A stretch of DNA of 64,000 bases from Adineta vaga. Taxonomy: Eukaryota; Rotifera. How positions within the stretch are numbered: position 1 is the stretch's first letter; each line of letters opens with the position of its first letter. The notes under the pieces were generated by a model. The model was not told the DNA's origin and did no database searches. It saw only the letters and a list, made by a program, of their open reading frames with translations. The position numbers were made by a program, and so were the translations under genes. The stretch covers positions 8,370,001-8,434,000 of the forward strand of contig CP075492.1 in the NCBI GenBank assembly GCA_021613535.1. Direction: 5' to 3'. Of the stretch, positions 23,691 to 35,399 are shown in pieces.

Positions 23691-25585
23691 TTATTTTGGA
23701 TGATAATTTTCTCTAGAAAAACAAAAGACGAGATTATTAATCGAACAATCATGTTAGATATGACATACCCAACTTCTCGTACGGATCGTTTTTCGTATTT
23801 TTTCATCTTGGTCTTTGTTGGTCTAGAAAAAAGGGAGAAACGAAGATAAGAATTCAATAATAAAAATGTTCTATTCTTATACTTTGCTCGAATACGTGTT
23901 TCGATAATATTTCGTTTTTGTAATGATTTAAATCGATCATGAAGAAGATTACCTTCCGCCTAAGTAAATAACAAATGAATAGAAACATATTTATTTCTTT
24001 TTAGAATTTATTTTATTTACTTTCATTGTTCGTAAATTTCCAGTAATGTCATCAGATAAATTCAAATCTAGATCAGCTTCTTCGAATCTATATCGACCGA
24101 ATTTTTTCGTTCCATATTTTTCATGATTTTCATATTCAACTTCACGTTTTTTTAATTCTTGTTGATGTTCTTGAGCTTCTTTATCAACCTCTTTTCGAAT
24201 TGATTTAATTCTAAAAATCAACAATGAAAAATCAATAATACTGTTTTTATTTTTCTTACCGAAATAATTGTGTATCTCGAATACGTTTCTCTTTTGCTGC
24301 TTTAATTGAAGCTTCTTTTTTCTTCTGAAGTTTTTCTTTATTACGTTGTTGAACAGTTTTTGTTTCAATTGTAACTGGTTTACCAACACTAACCGAATTG
24401 AGTTCACTATTCTCAGTTGTTAGTTCATTTTCGATATTATCATCAAATATACCAGATGACATTTCTTTTAACCATGCTTGCTAAAATTAGATGAACAAAA
24501 CGCTTTTATTTTTATTATTATTTGCAACTTACTTTTATCGGTCCAGCTTCACTTTGGGTTAACATTGCTGGTAAACGTCTTTGTAATTTGAGTTCTTTCC
24601 GTTCTTTTTCTAATTCAACATCCACTGCTTTGAGAAGTAAATTCTGAAAAAAAGATAATTCAATCTTTAATAAATCTATTTATTGTTTTTATGTCTTTTA
24701 CTTGATGATCATCATAAGTTGGATTGTACGATGTACCAGGTAATGGTTTATCAATGGCTGGTAATTTCGATGGTTTTTTAGTGATATGCTTAGGAACTTT
24801 CCAATCATATGTTTGATAAACTTGTTCCATGTATGACGCTAAATTAGAACCGACCGCTGCTCGAACTTTTTCTAGAAAATCGAAATACATGTACAAATCA
24901 TGGTTTACTTTATTCTTCTAACCTTTTTTCTCATCTTGCGCATTCCAAAGATCATAACCTTGTGAAACTTGAGGATCATGAAATTCAAGTTTATCAGCTT
25001 CATCAAGTGCATTTTTCCGTAAAGCTTCAGAACGTTGTTTGACTGCAGTTTGATATTTTTTTGTAGCCGATCGACGTGTATCTGCAAGCTTTTGTGATTC
25101 AATCAAACGTTTTGTCGATTTCGATGTTAAACTTCTAGTTTGTCGTGAACTAAAATATTACATTGATTATTTTTTTACAATAATGAGAGTAATTGCTTAA
25201 TTCTTACTCAGTTCCTGGAGGTTGTACACTACTATGTGGTTGCAAGATTTTATATGTATTAAGATTATTTAAATCTAATTTTGAACGTTTTTTCGGAATT
25301 GAACGAAGAATAGATGAAGAAGTTTCCATTTCTTCTGCTGATGGAGATTTTGAACCAAGTGGATGTTCAGTATCAATATGATATAAAACATGATCAGGTT
25401 GTTCAGATCGCACACCACTAAAAATAGAGAACATGGAAATTCAAGTGAGATGTTTGCACGATAATATACCCTGTCATTTCTTGTACTCGAACATCTTCTA
25501 ATTGATCTTCAATATCTTTTGTTGAAATTTTTCTCCAATATTTCTTCTGATTTCTCGGCACATGTTTCGCTGTTTTACGTGGCAT
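23691..25585 (-). CDS. NOP53: Ribosome biogenesis protein NOP53
   Basis: Ten exons, 465 residues: 25470-25585, 25208-25417, 24923-25149, 24702-24871, 24533-24643, 24260-24480, 24021-24210, 23883-23959, 23769-23822, 23691-23712. The Lys/Arg-rich nucleolar protein shows family signatures: KYWRKIST near the N-terminus, PGTSYNPTYDDHQ in the middle, and the C-terminal run from KFGRYRFEEADLDLNLSD to GNLRTMKAEGNLLHDRF and SLQKRNIIETR. NOP53 acts in 60S maturation and recruits the exosome-associated Mtr4 helicase to pre-60S particles in yeast. The last coding exon is only 22 bp. An acceptor (TTGTTGTAG) lies 24 nt upstream of the ATG, and the ZNRD2 stop lies 117 bp away. Confidence 0.88.
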
Positions 25586-25702
25586 GTTGTTTCTTTTTGT
25601 CTTTTATATCTACAACAGTTCGTTTGTTTTTTTTTCAATAGTTAAATGCAAGTTAATAAAGAAGAAAGTTTTCTTAAAAAAATCATATTAAAATAAGACT
25701 CT

Positions 25703-26448
25703 TTAGTTTTCATCTTGTTCATGTTTTTTGAGAGCTTTAATTGTTTCAGTTAGTTTAACAATCACTGAACACATTTCATTGATACGAGCTGGATTTTGAG
25801 ATTTTGCTAACTATGAAAAAGAGAATAGTAATCATAAGATGAGATGAAAAACTTTCGAAAGACTTATTTTACTTCGTCAACAGCCCATTTAAGTTTATTT
25901 TCGAGCTGATCACAACTGTTGCGTGTTTCATTCGATTCTTTTTTTGTTTTTTGTTTCTTCGAACGTTTTTTATCTTCCTTTTTCTTATTAGCTGTTGTTG
26001 TCAGTTCTCCATTCTCACTTTTTTCTAAAAGAAATATGCATATACTAACGAAGAAAACATCTTTCAATACGAACCATTATTCATATCAATTTCATTACAA
26101 CCAACGCAAAGTAATTTATCATCAGTTGTACGAAGAAGAATGCACTATTTCAAAACATAAATTACATATGAATATAATCGTTGATATTGATACAATACAT
26201 ACATTACATTCAGGACAAGTATCACCTAACATACAATAACCTTTTAATAAGTATTCACCAAGTTTTTTCGTTATTTCATTATCACGAATACGACGACGCT
26301 AAAATATCTAGAACTCATGATTGGATATAGTCAATGAGAAAGTATTTACTTCGGCGACGACAGAATTTTTCTTTGGAGAATCGCCCATACCCATCCATTC
26401 GAAATCTTCATCATTATCATACATAGTATTCGTTTGATTTTTATTCAT
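25703..26448 (-). CDS. ZNRD2: ZNRD2/SSSCA1-type zinc-ribbon protein
   Basis: Five exons, 174 residues: 26350-26448, 26203-26298, 26075-26144, 25873-26024, 25703-25810. The core reads NEITKKLGEYLLKGYCML, then a Cys4 ribbon (GDTCPEC and LLCVGC), as in Sjogren syndrome/scleroderma autoantigen 1. A Lys-rich linker (KKKEDKKRSKKQKTKK) and a helical C-terminus follow. Family members have been linked to mitosis and Rab/tankyrase partners; the exact role here is unknown. The ATG follows no obvious splice acceptor, so this may be the promoter-proximal gene of the ZNRD2-NOP53-MRPS30 cluster. Confidence 0.85.
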
Positions 26449-26630
26449 GATAAAATTTTCGAATGTTAGAAAGAGATGTAAATGAATGAATTGAATCGCT
26501 TTTTTTAATATATAGTAGATTCTACTATTGATTCGTCGAGAATAGTTACATTCTCGTATACAATCATTTCGTTTTATAGATGTCGGTAATCATCAATACA
26601 TGAATGAATTTCATTAAAAAAAGTCTTTAT

Positions 26631-27597
26631 TCATCTGACAACTCTTTGTTTTTTATTATTTACAATAAAATTTAAAACTAGTTTTCCATATTCATTTGGA
26701 TACAAACGAAAATGATTGACATGTCCTGAATCTACAAATTGATGAGATGTTACTTGAACGCCGCGTTCTTTTTGTTTGTTCATAAATTGTTCTAAAAAAA
26801 AAATAGTTAACTTGATTCCAATCGTTTTCGAAAAGCAAGTAGAACCTACCAATAACATGATGTGGAATAAGACGATCTGAATCACTATATATATAACATT
26901 GTTGAATATCTTTAGGTGTTTCATTTAGAAATAGCAAGAGTTTATCTGATGAAGATAATATATCAGATGATAAATATCTTTGATAGAAGAATCGTAAAAA
27001 TAAATAATAACTAATCAATGGTGACCAACTGAAATGAAAATATTGTGCTCGATTAAGTATGATACTAACACATGGTCGAGATGCACCTATGGCTGATACG
27101 AGAAGCCATTCTGATGATCTATTTAAATGCACATACGGTGCAGAATCAAGAATAATTCCTTTGATATTTGGTAATAGATGACTATAATGTTCATTTGTTT
27201 TCATTATTTGAAGCATATATCCCCAAACTAACGATCCATTATTGGAATGTAAATGAATAATGATTTGATTTCCATGACGATTTTCATGTAGAAGAAAATC
27301 TAGTACACGTTCAATTTGTTTTCTATCCACACCAGATAAATAGTTGAACATTGGATTGATCCATGATACGGTTGAAATACCTTGAGATGAATAAAATTCC
27401 AATAAACGTCTTAAATGTCGACGTGTACATCCACCCCAACCGAGAACACAAACTAATGCAGGAGAATTGGATGAACCTGGAATATATTCAGGAGTATGAT
27501 CAGTCGGATTAAAGGCTAAATATCGACGAGAATAATAATCAGCGATTTTATATAGGAGAAATCCAAAAATGATAAAAATAAATAACTGAATCAGCAT
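26631..27597 (-). CDS. TMEM53: TMEM53/DUF829 alpha/beta-hydrolase-like membrane protein
   Basis: Two exons, 302 residues: 26850-27597 and 26631-26791. A hydrophobic N-terminal anchor (about 3-20) precedes an alpha/beta-hydrolase core: ALVCVLGWGGCTRRHL, HLHSNNGSLVWG at the nucleophile elbow, IILDSAP, YSDSDRLIPHH for the acid residue and DSGHVNHFR for the His. These are TMEM53 family features. Vertebrate TMEM53 sits in the nuclear envelope; activity is not firmly known. An acceptor (TCTTTTAG) lies 11 nt upstream of the ATG, implying a 5' UTR exon or trans-splicing. Confidence 0.85.
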
Positions 27598-28457
27598 GTT
27601 TGTTTCGTCTAAAAGAGAAACAAGAAGAAAACGTATTTTTTTATGATTCGTTGTCAACAACAGAACGTTGTAGAAGAAAGGGTAAATACTCAGTAAAGAA
27701 AATTTTACTCGTTCTGTCACTCAACCCGCACTCTTCTCCAACGTACTTTTCTGTCGCACTTTCACAACATCGAATACACATATACTTTTTTCTTAGCTTG
27801 ATGAATATATATGTTAGATAATATGTGAGACTAATTTAATCGACTAGGAAAGTAAAAGTAATCCTCCAGCCATTAATGTAAGTTGAATCTGTTTTAAATT
27901 TCTAAAATTACAATAAATCAATAGAAAATTACATTTTATTTCGATAAAATTATAATTTACGTTAATTAAAGTGAAATCTCATTGAGAAATTGAGAAATAA
28001 GTTACTTTTTTACAATCTATAACAAAAAAAAACAAATTGAATTGATTTGTTTAATCTTTTGTTAAAAAAAATTTTTAGTTTCAATAGAATTAATTTTAAG
28101 TGAGTTTCAAGTCACGTTTTCGTTCGTACTTTTTTTTGACCTTTGCTTCTTTTCCTTTGAAGACATAAAGCCTTCGTTTTGTACTATTAGTATGGTATAC
28201 TCGATTGGATGTTCTGTCAAACATTAATATTTCTTTTCAAAACGTCTCAGAAAAAAGAAAATCATTTCATATAAACTAATAGGAAGGTGTGACATTTGAG
28301 TACATTTTAAAATTTTGATCAAAGAAAATGATAGATGGGTTAGAAATTTGCAAATATATATATATATATATATATACGTCTCTTGATTTGAACGATATAA
28401 AGGCCTTTTTATTTCTTCAGATAGTTTTTCTTCGGAAACAATCATTCTTTTCCTATC
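27598..28457. promoter_or_regulatory. Divergent region between TMEM53 and the nuclear receptor
   Basis: 860 bp separate two head-to-head genes. Only weak, low-complexity frames occur, and a TA repeat lies at about 28354-28376 close to the receptor start. Both promoters should be here. Confidence 0.45.
28354..28376. repeat. TA dinucleotide repeat
   Basis: A perfect alternating TA run, about 80 bp upstream of the nuclear receptor start codon. Confidence 0.9.
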
Positions 28458-30201
28458 ATGGATTCTTCATCATTAGCTACGAAAAAACGTCGAATAATGA
28501 TAATTACAGCGGATGAAAGTGTTATTGAACAAATTCAAAATAATAACAATGGATCGCTTCTTAAATCAATTGTTTTGGATTCCAATGGTGATGATGTTGA
28601 ATTTTCACATTCACATATTAAAACGATCCAAACGGAAGCACATTCGCCATCACCAAAGAAACATAAAACTGGCTCGTTAACTTGTGTTGTTTGTGGTTCA
28701 GCAGCAAATGGATATAATTTCGATGCAATAACATGTGAAAGTTGTAAAGCATTTTTCCGTCGAAATGCATTGAAAGATCTTGTAAGAATCTAATAGAAAA
28801 CATGAATTTAAATTTATTGATTAGTTGTTACTATAGGCAACATTTGAATGTCGTCGTGGAAATAATTGTGATATTACAATTGAATCACGTCGCCGTTGTG
28901 GAGCATGTCGATTAGCAAAATGTCTAAGTAGTGGAATGAAATCGGATCGACTTCTAACGGTATTTATTCGAAAAGAAAATCGAATAATCTGATTGTACGC
29001 GATATTTTAGGCCGAGCAAAAAGCACTGAAATTACGTCAAATCGAAGAAAATCGAAATTTAAAAACACACCTTGAAGATGAATCAAATGACACAAAATTG
29101 AAAGAAGTTAAATCAGTATCCGCAACAGTTTCTGATAATGTAAGTTGAACAATTCTATTTCGAGAGAATGAAGCTCTTAATACAATCTTTTCTTAGACAC
29201 TGAATTCAACAAAAACAAATCTACTTTTGATAAAAGATATAACTGATCTTCTACCAAATAAAACAGTATCAGAACAACGAAGTTTACTTAGTTCAGAAGA
29301 TTTACAACGCGTAGAAACAATTCAACTATCCTATGAACAACGTATTGAACTTGGTAAGTAAGCGACAAAATGTCCTATATTTAAATGAGTCTTAATCTGC
29401 ACTTCGCGAAAAAGATCATCATAAAAAAAGTACTGCAATGTGTTCCTATTTCTCAGGAAACACGACGATGATGGATACACACTGTTATAAATTTTAGCTT
29501 ATTTTTCTCGGAAAACTATTCCTTTTTTTATAGCAGCTCGCGAAGGTCTTCCATGGAATCCAACAATACATGCCACAACACTTCTGGATCATATCAATTC
29601 GCACTCAGTATCCGCTTTACGACTTCTATCTTTCTTCAAACAAATTCCTGAATTTAACGGCTTGAATGTTCATGATCGTGTGACATTGATTAAATATAAC
29701 TTAATGCCACTTGCCATCCTAAACTGTACACTTTCCTATGACACCAAAACTGAAACTATTCAAGAAGCAAAATCTGATGCTCCATGGGATTCATCGATTT
29801 TACTCACAGTTCATGGTGATGATATCTATCAACGTGTGAAAAAAGTCTTCGAATCGTTTAGTCGTATTGCGCAACATGATCAACGAATCATTCAATTAGC
29901 ACTTATTACACTTATTCTAACGAAAGGTTTTTCGACGAATAGTAATGTATTGGAACCTATTCTTAACGATGGTCTAGCTGTATATCGTGCACAAAATTAC
30001 TATACAGAATTACTATGGAAATATTTAGAAACAGTACATGGTTATGGAAGAGCTATTCGTATATTTAATGAATTAGTCGCACATTTTATGTCCTGGCAAG
30101 CACTTCAAAATTATCTAACACGTAGTTTATCGAAAATTTTAACACCTGCAGAAATGAATGACTTATTACCAATTATGAAATCATTGATAAATATTCCATA
30201 G
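28458..30201 (+). CDS. Nuclear receptor, DHR96/NR1J-like
   Basis: Five exons, 466 residues: 28458-28781, 28837-28959, 29011-29139, 29197-29353, 29534-30201. A disordered N-terminus leads into a DNA-binding domain with two Cys4 fingers: [18 protein letters not shown] with P-box [12 protein letters not shown], then [17 protein letters not shown] and [11 protein letters not shown]. The CESCKA P-box and YNFDAITC spacing match the HR96/NR1J group rather than the usual CEGCKG. A charged hinge precedes a ligand-binding domain from about residue 250 ([32 protein letters not shown]). DHR96 in flies senses sterols and xenobiotics; ligand and role here are inference. The 3' end converges on DCTN4. Confidence 0.88.
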
Positions 30202-30548
30202 AGTAAATAAAAAGGAAACTGTTTTCGGAAATATCTGTTTTTTTTTCTCTTCATTTGTTTTGTGTCTTCATCAGTAGTTATTCATACTTCTCTAATGTTT
30301 ATGTCCGATTGTTTCTTTATATCTGATCATAAAATATAATTTTGAATTTCTTCTGTTCGTTTGTAAATAAGTTATGCTAAAATAATTGATTGTTCTAATA
30401 CATTACTTCTAGAATCTATTCGAATAAAAACCCAGCCTTTGTTTATTTATCTTTGTTCATCATTTTTAAAGTACATGCAAAAGAAAAAAAATACGAAACA
30501 CCTTGATAAGAAATGATTCATTGCACCGTTAAAAAGCAAAAACTTTGT
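30202..30548. other. Convergent 3' gap between the nuclear receptor and DCTN4
   Basis: 347 bp between two facing stop codons, AT-rich and without coding signals. It holds both 3' UTRs. Confidence 0.5.
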
Positions 30549-32341
30549 TTATGCTAATGATGAATGAAGAGGAAGTGCCGGTTCGTTAATAGAACCGAAA
30601 TCGATTAAAATTATATGTCGAACATCTTGTGTTATTGGATTCGAACTTGTCGGAGTTGGTGTACTAACAATAGGAGAAATACCAACAACACGATGTTCAA
30701 CAATAAATGCACCCTAGAAAAAGAAGAAAAAATATATATCCAACACTTTAATCTGTCTTTCTTTTTTCATAAAGTTTGTTCAACTTACAAGAATTGTCTT
30801 CACATCTGAAGATTTTATTTTAAGAAAACATCGAATAGCTATTTTAGCAAATTTTCGATACAGAACTAATTCTTTGGAATCACTCTGTCGAAATTCATCA
30901 TCCATTTTCGTATCTGTTTCATTCGGTTCAACATGTGCATGTAATCGTATGGAACGATCTTTATTCAATGGTAATGTTAGTTGACTTGTTAAAATATATT
31001 CATCTAATTGATTAATTCGAGCTATTAAATCTTTATCCGTATTTTCTTCGCGAATTTCATCTAATGTATATAATTTCAATGTTGTTTGTTCGTCAAGTTG
31101 ATTGACAATGGAAACAACACATGGATTATTATCATTGATGGACCATGTTGGATGATGCCAGATGCGTATCTGTAAAGCAAAGTAGTATTGATATTGAATC
31201 TTTCAATACATATATATATATATATATGTCTTACTTCGGGAATAAAAAATAATGCCATTTGATGTAACTTAAATTTAATTAATTTTGGTGATGGTTCTGG
31301 TTTGAGAACATTATGATCACATTCTTTACATCTTTTCGATTGTTTTGAAGTGAAATGTTTTGCCAATGGATAAAGTCGATCAATAGTAGATGGTTGAATT
31401 TCAACTGAATTTAATCGTTGTGTTATTGTTGTTAATTTATTAAAATCATATGAATTATTTAGAAAGAAATTTTCATCAAGTGGTTCTATTTCTGTAATTG
31501 GATCCGATGATTTTGGTGTTGGATTTGTTGTTGTTGAAGAGTCATTTAATGATGGCGTTTTCAATATTCCACCTGTACGAATTCCACGACGTGTTAATGG
31601 TGCTAACAGACCATATTTATCCGATGATGATCGAGATGTTGTTGGCGTTGGAATACCTGTGCGTAATTTAACAGTTGAATACCGTTTTCGATCACGTTCT
31701 TGTTTTTCTCGTGTTGCTATTTGTTTATAATGTTGAAGAAGTTCATTAAATCTTCCTTCATGTATATTATCTTGTGCTTTCCATGAATTCAATGTTGGCT
31801 GATCAACAAGACGAATATCTCTTGTTGACCAACGACAAACACTACATGCCAAATAATAAACTTTTTTCGATGGTGTTTGTAATCCACTCGCATTCGTACT
31901 ACTAATACTATCATCCGGATCAATACCACTAGCAGCAGTACTTGCACTATCCAGTGTTGTATTTAAACTAACTGGCATCGTTGCTGTTGTATTCGTTGCT
32001 CGTGTCACTAATGTATGATCACAACATGGACAAGAGAAACAACTTTGACAACGATTTTTTCGTGTTATTGCTTCATGAGATTGAAGATGTTCATAACAAC
32101 TTGGACAAAAACGGCAATCAACCTAAATAAAGATATCAACATTATTACAAATCATTTAAAATGGAAGTGAATGTTTTGCATAACATAATATAGATTCTTT
32201 TTGTCAACGTACCTCTAATATTACACAATCTTTACATTTTATTTTCAAGCAATGTCGACAAAAATACAAATAACATAATGATTTAAATGATCCACAACTA
32301 CATTGATATTTCACTCGATGAACATTTAGTAATGTTGTCAT
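30549..32341 (-). CDS. DCTN4: Dynactin subunit 4 (p62)
   Basis: Four exons, 520 residues: 32213-32341, 31235-32122, 30789-31169, 30549-30713. The N-terminal Cys-rich zinc-binding region (VKYQCSCG, FCRHCLKIKCKDC, CRFCPSCYEHL, KNRCQSCFSCPCC) and KVYYLACSVCRWSTRDIRL match the dynactin p62 family. SDKYGLLAPL, the CKECDHNVLKPEPSP motif and a beta-rich C-terminus follow. DCTN4 sits in the pointed-end complex of dynactin and helps dynein bind cargo. A TATTTTAG acceptor lies 41 nt upstream of the ATG, and the STRAD stop is about 240 bp upstream on the same strand. A TA repeat lies in intron 2. Confidence 0.9.
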
Positions 32342-32583
32342 AATGGAAAATTATTCTACAAGACTTTCTTTTTTTGTTATATCTAAAATACAAATGATCA
32401 AATATATCTATATATTCAAATAGTAAAATTGCAAAACAATAATGAACTAATTTGTGTCTTTTTCTACAATTTTTTGTTGAAACATGCTGACAAACTTACA
32501 TACATACATAATAGAAAACACAGAGAACAAGAAAAGAAAGAACATGCATTTTACTATTTGATTTTAACTATAAAATGATCCTA

Positions 32584-34226
32584 TCAAAATTCCCATGATA
32601 AATTAATACTATTACATTCATTATTGGAACGATCTAGACGAAATACATAGACATTCATATATCACTAATAAAAACATTCTCCTACTGAAGATTTGATCCA
32701 TAGTAGTTTCTGTATGTATCAATTGTTTTTCTTGAAGTGAGCTAAGAAGTTTTGTCATGTCATCAGCAAGAAGTTGAGGATCGTTGCTGATTTTTTTAGG
32801 ATGCTTTACAAATGGATGAGCTAATAATTCATCAACAGAACATCTAAAAGCAATAAAAAGAGATCGAACGTTATATTAATCGAATATAACGATCTTTTAC
32901 CTTGTTTCAAGACGTGTCGAAACACAACTTTTTACAAATGAATGGAATTCTTTCGAATATCGTCGTTTTTTTATTTCTTCAACATATGCACTGGAATTTT
33001 CATCACTCAGAGCGATCACTATATGACAAATAAGAACTAGAACGTAAAGATTGAGAAACTTTCAAATAACTTGCTTTCATCTGTTAATTGAGTTTGATCA
33101 AGTAGAATTGGTTCTGAGCCTTGCATTTTTGCATATAACATCTAAATTAACATATTTCTATTTCAACATATAAAATCATCCATTCAAAGCGGATGGATGA
33201 TGTATGTTTTACTTACACTTAAATGTCCAAAAGGCATATCAAGATAAGCATTACTTCCATTAGCAAGTTCACATGCAACAGTACCTAAACTATAAACATC
33301 ACTTTTGAAATTATAACCTTCAGCATTCTAAAGAGAGAAAAAAACATAAATTCTTTTTCTTCTCAAATACACAAACAATTTCAACAAACTTGAAAGATAA
33401 TTTCTGGTGCTAAATATAACAATTCATCTTTAAGACCATCTGTATAATCGTAAATCTGGCGTCGTAATTTCCCATCAAATGGTGATATCATGGATATACA
33501 ATGAGAAAAATTATCTAATAATATACGTCCATCATCACATAGATAGATATTATTCGAGGAAACTCCACTAGAAGTAAAATCAGAATGTCAATGGTGTAAA
33601 TCGAAGATGAAAATTAATTTACCGATGCATAATATGTCTATCTTGTAGATAACGAAGAGCTTGTAATATTTGCCACATGATATGAGCAATTAATTGCTCA
33701 CGTATACCAAAAGGATAAACAGTTAACAGATCCGCACAAGAACCTTTACAAATACAATATCAAAGAGTCAATCAATAAAAAATATTCTATTTCGTTTCTT
33801 TTATTTACCAAATGATGCATACGGTTTCACAAGATGAAGTTTTGTATCCAAAAGAAAACAATCTCGAATTGACATTAAATTCTGATGATTTAATTGTTTA
33901 TACCATGAAATATCTTTCTGAAAAACAAAAAAAAACCTTAATTTAATGCACAATTAACTTCGTTTTCTCTACATACAATAAATTCACTAAGATTTGTTAA
34001 TTTTTCCAGATCAACAATTTTCATAACATATTTTGCTTTAGTTTTATCTTTGAAATCATAGATTAAATAAGATCCACAATCTTCATTATCATCAGTATTA
34101 AAATCAGGTCGTTCTAGAAGACGTGAAAGAAAAACAAACGAACTCCTTTAATCGAAAAACAAATAGATCGTTTATCTTACTTAACATATCAAGAATTCGA
34201 TAAGTTAAATGATAATTATTCGACAT
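32584..34226 (-). CDS. STRAD: STRAD pseudokinase (LKB1 adaptor)
   Basis: Ten exons, 364 residues, all phases consistent: 34181-34226, 33977-34113, 33809-33917, 33623-33743, 33390-33567, 33217-33327, 33075-33141, 32901-33018, 32686-32843, 32584-32633. The fold is kinase-like, but catalytic motifs are degraded: HRG instead of HRD (MHRGVSSNNIYL) and DNF instead of DFG (LLDNFSH). APE is kept (YLAPEII). The protein ends exactly in Trp-Glu-Phe, the C-terminal motif by which STRAD binds MO25/CAB39. STRAD with MO25 allosterically activates LKB1. One intron (33019-33074) uses a GC donor. The start lies 44 bp from the NUBP2 stop, with a strong acceptor (CTTGTTTTAG) 17 nt before the ATG. Confidence 0.88.
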
Positions 34227-34243
34227 GATTTTGTTTTTCTAAT

Positions 34244-34262
34244 CTAAAACAAGAAAAAATCG
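34244..34262 (-). promoter_or_regulatory. Candidate trans-splice acceptor between NUBP2 and STRAD
   Basis: The minus strand shows a T-rich tract ending TTTTAG, directly between the NUBP2 stop codon and the STRAD ATG. The whole intercistronic gap is 44 bp, too short for a normal promoter plus polyadenylation region. It fits a spliced-leader acceptor; this is inference. Confidence 0.6.
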
Positions 34263-34270
34263 AAATCATT

Positions 34271-35215
34271 TCATTGCCAATGATCAAGAATTTGTTGAAG
34301 TATATTTTTAAATAATTTCATAGCTTCAGTTTCTATAATCATTTTAAAACCGTTCTCAACTTGTTGAATACCCTGATCAAGTATTGTATTCAATTGATTA
34401 TCAATTGGTAATCGACCTAGAAATGGAATAGAATATTGTTCAGCTAATAACTGACCACCACCTTGTGCAAATATATTTGTACATTCACTACAATGTGGAC
34501 AAACGTAACCACTCATATTCTCAATTAAACCAATGATATGAAATGATGTCTTTTGGCAAAATGTTATCTCACGACGAACATCATTTATTGATAACATTTG
34601 AGGTGTTGTTACAAGAATAGCACGAAGAAAATCTTTGGCATGCTCATGCTGCTTAAGAACAGTCATTACGGTAATATGTTCGTCGGATGTACCAGGTGGT
34701 GTGTCAATAATCAAATAATCAAGTTCACCCCATTTAACACCGGTTAATAAACGTTGAATCATTGCCATTTTTCGTGGTCCACGCCAAATAATTGCATCAT
34801 TTGGATTATCTAATAATAATGCCATAGACATTAATTTAAATCGTGAACTTTCATTCGATGATGAGAAGACATTGACCGGTGTCATACCTAGATGAAAGAT
34901 TGTCGAACGACAATGATGAAGAATATCAAATCAAAATCATACCTTCTTCAGTTTCATAAACAGTATTTGATTGGGAAGTTTTATCGACACCAAACATTTT
35001 CGGAATCGATGGTCCACATAAATCAACATCTAATAAACCAACTCGATTTCCACTAGCATATAAGCATAAAGCAAGTTCAGCTGATACTGTTGATTTGCCT
35101 TAAAATTCAAAAATATCATTTAATTAGTAATAAAAATCTCAAAAATCGACTTACCAACTCCTCCTTTACCGGACAAAACGACAATAATTCGTTTAATATT
35201 ATCTAAACCAGTCAT
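34271..35215 (-). CDS. NUBP2: Cytosolic Fe-S cluster assembly factor NUBP2 (Cfd1)
   Basis: Three exons, 277 residues: 35155-35215, 34943-35098, 34271-34887. The deviant Walker A ([13 protein letters not shown]) crosses the first intron. Family signatures follow: [42 protein letters not shown], and the C-terminal CPHC motif ([11 protein letters not shown]) that binds the bridging 4Fe-4S cluster. NUBP2 pairs with NUBP1 as a scaffold that builds Fe-S clusters for cytosolic and nuclear proteins. A TTTTTTTAG acceptor lies two bases before the ATG. It is the second gene of the RTF1-NUBP2-STRAD-DCTN4 series. Confidence 0.92.
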
Positions 35216-35399
35216 ATCTAAAAAAATTAAAACATTTTAAATATTATTCGAACAAATAGATATATGTTCATTGGTTAAATCTTCCAACCCATGTAGACGA
35301 AAGTATTCGAGAATGAAAACAAAAAACAAATTTTCTTTCAGGAATAAAAATACAAATAAGAATTTCGATTTATTTGTGAGAAAAGGAGATTATTCAAAA

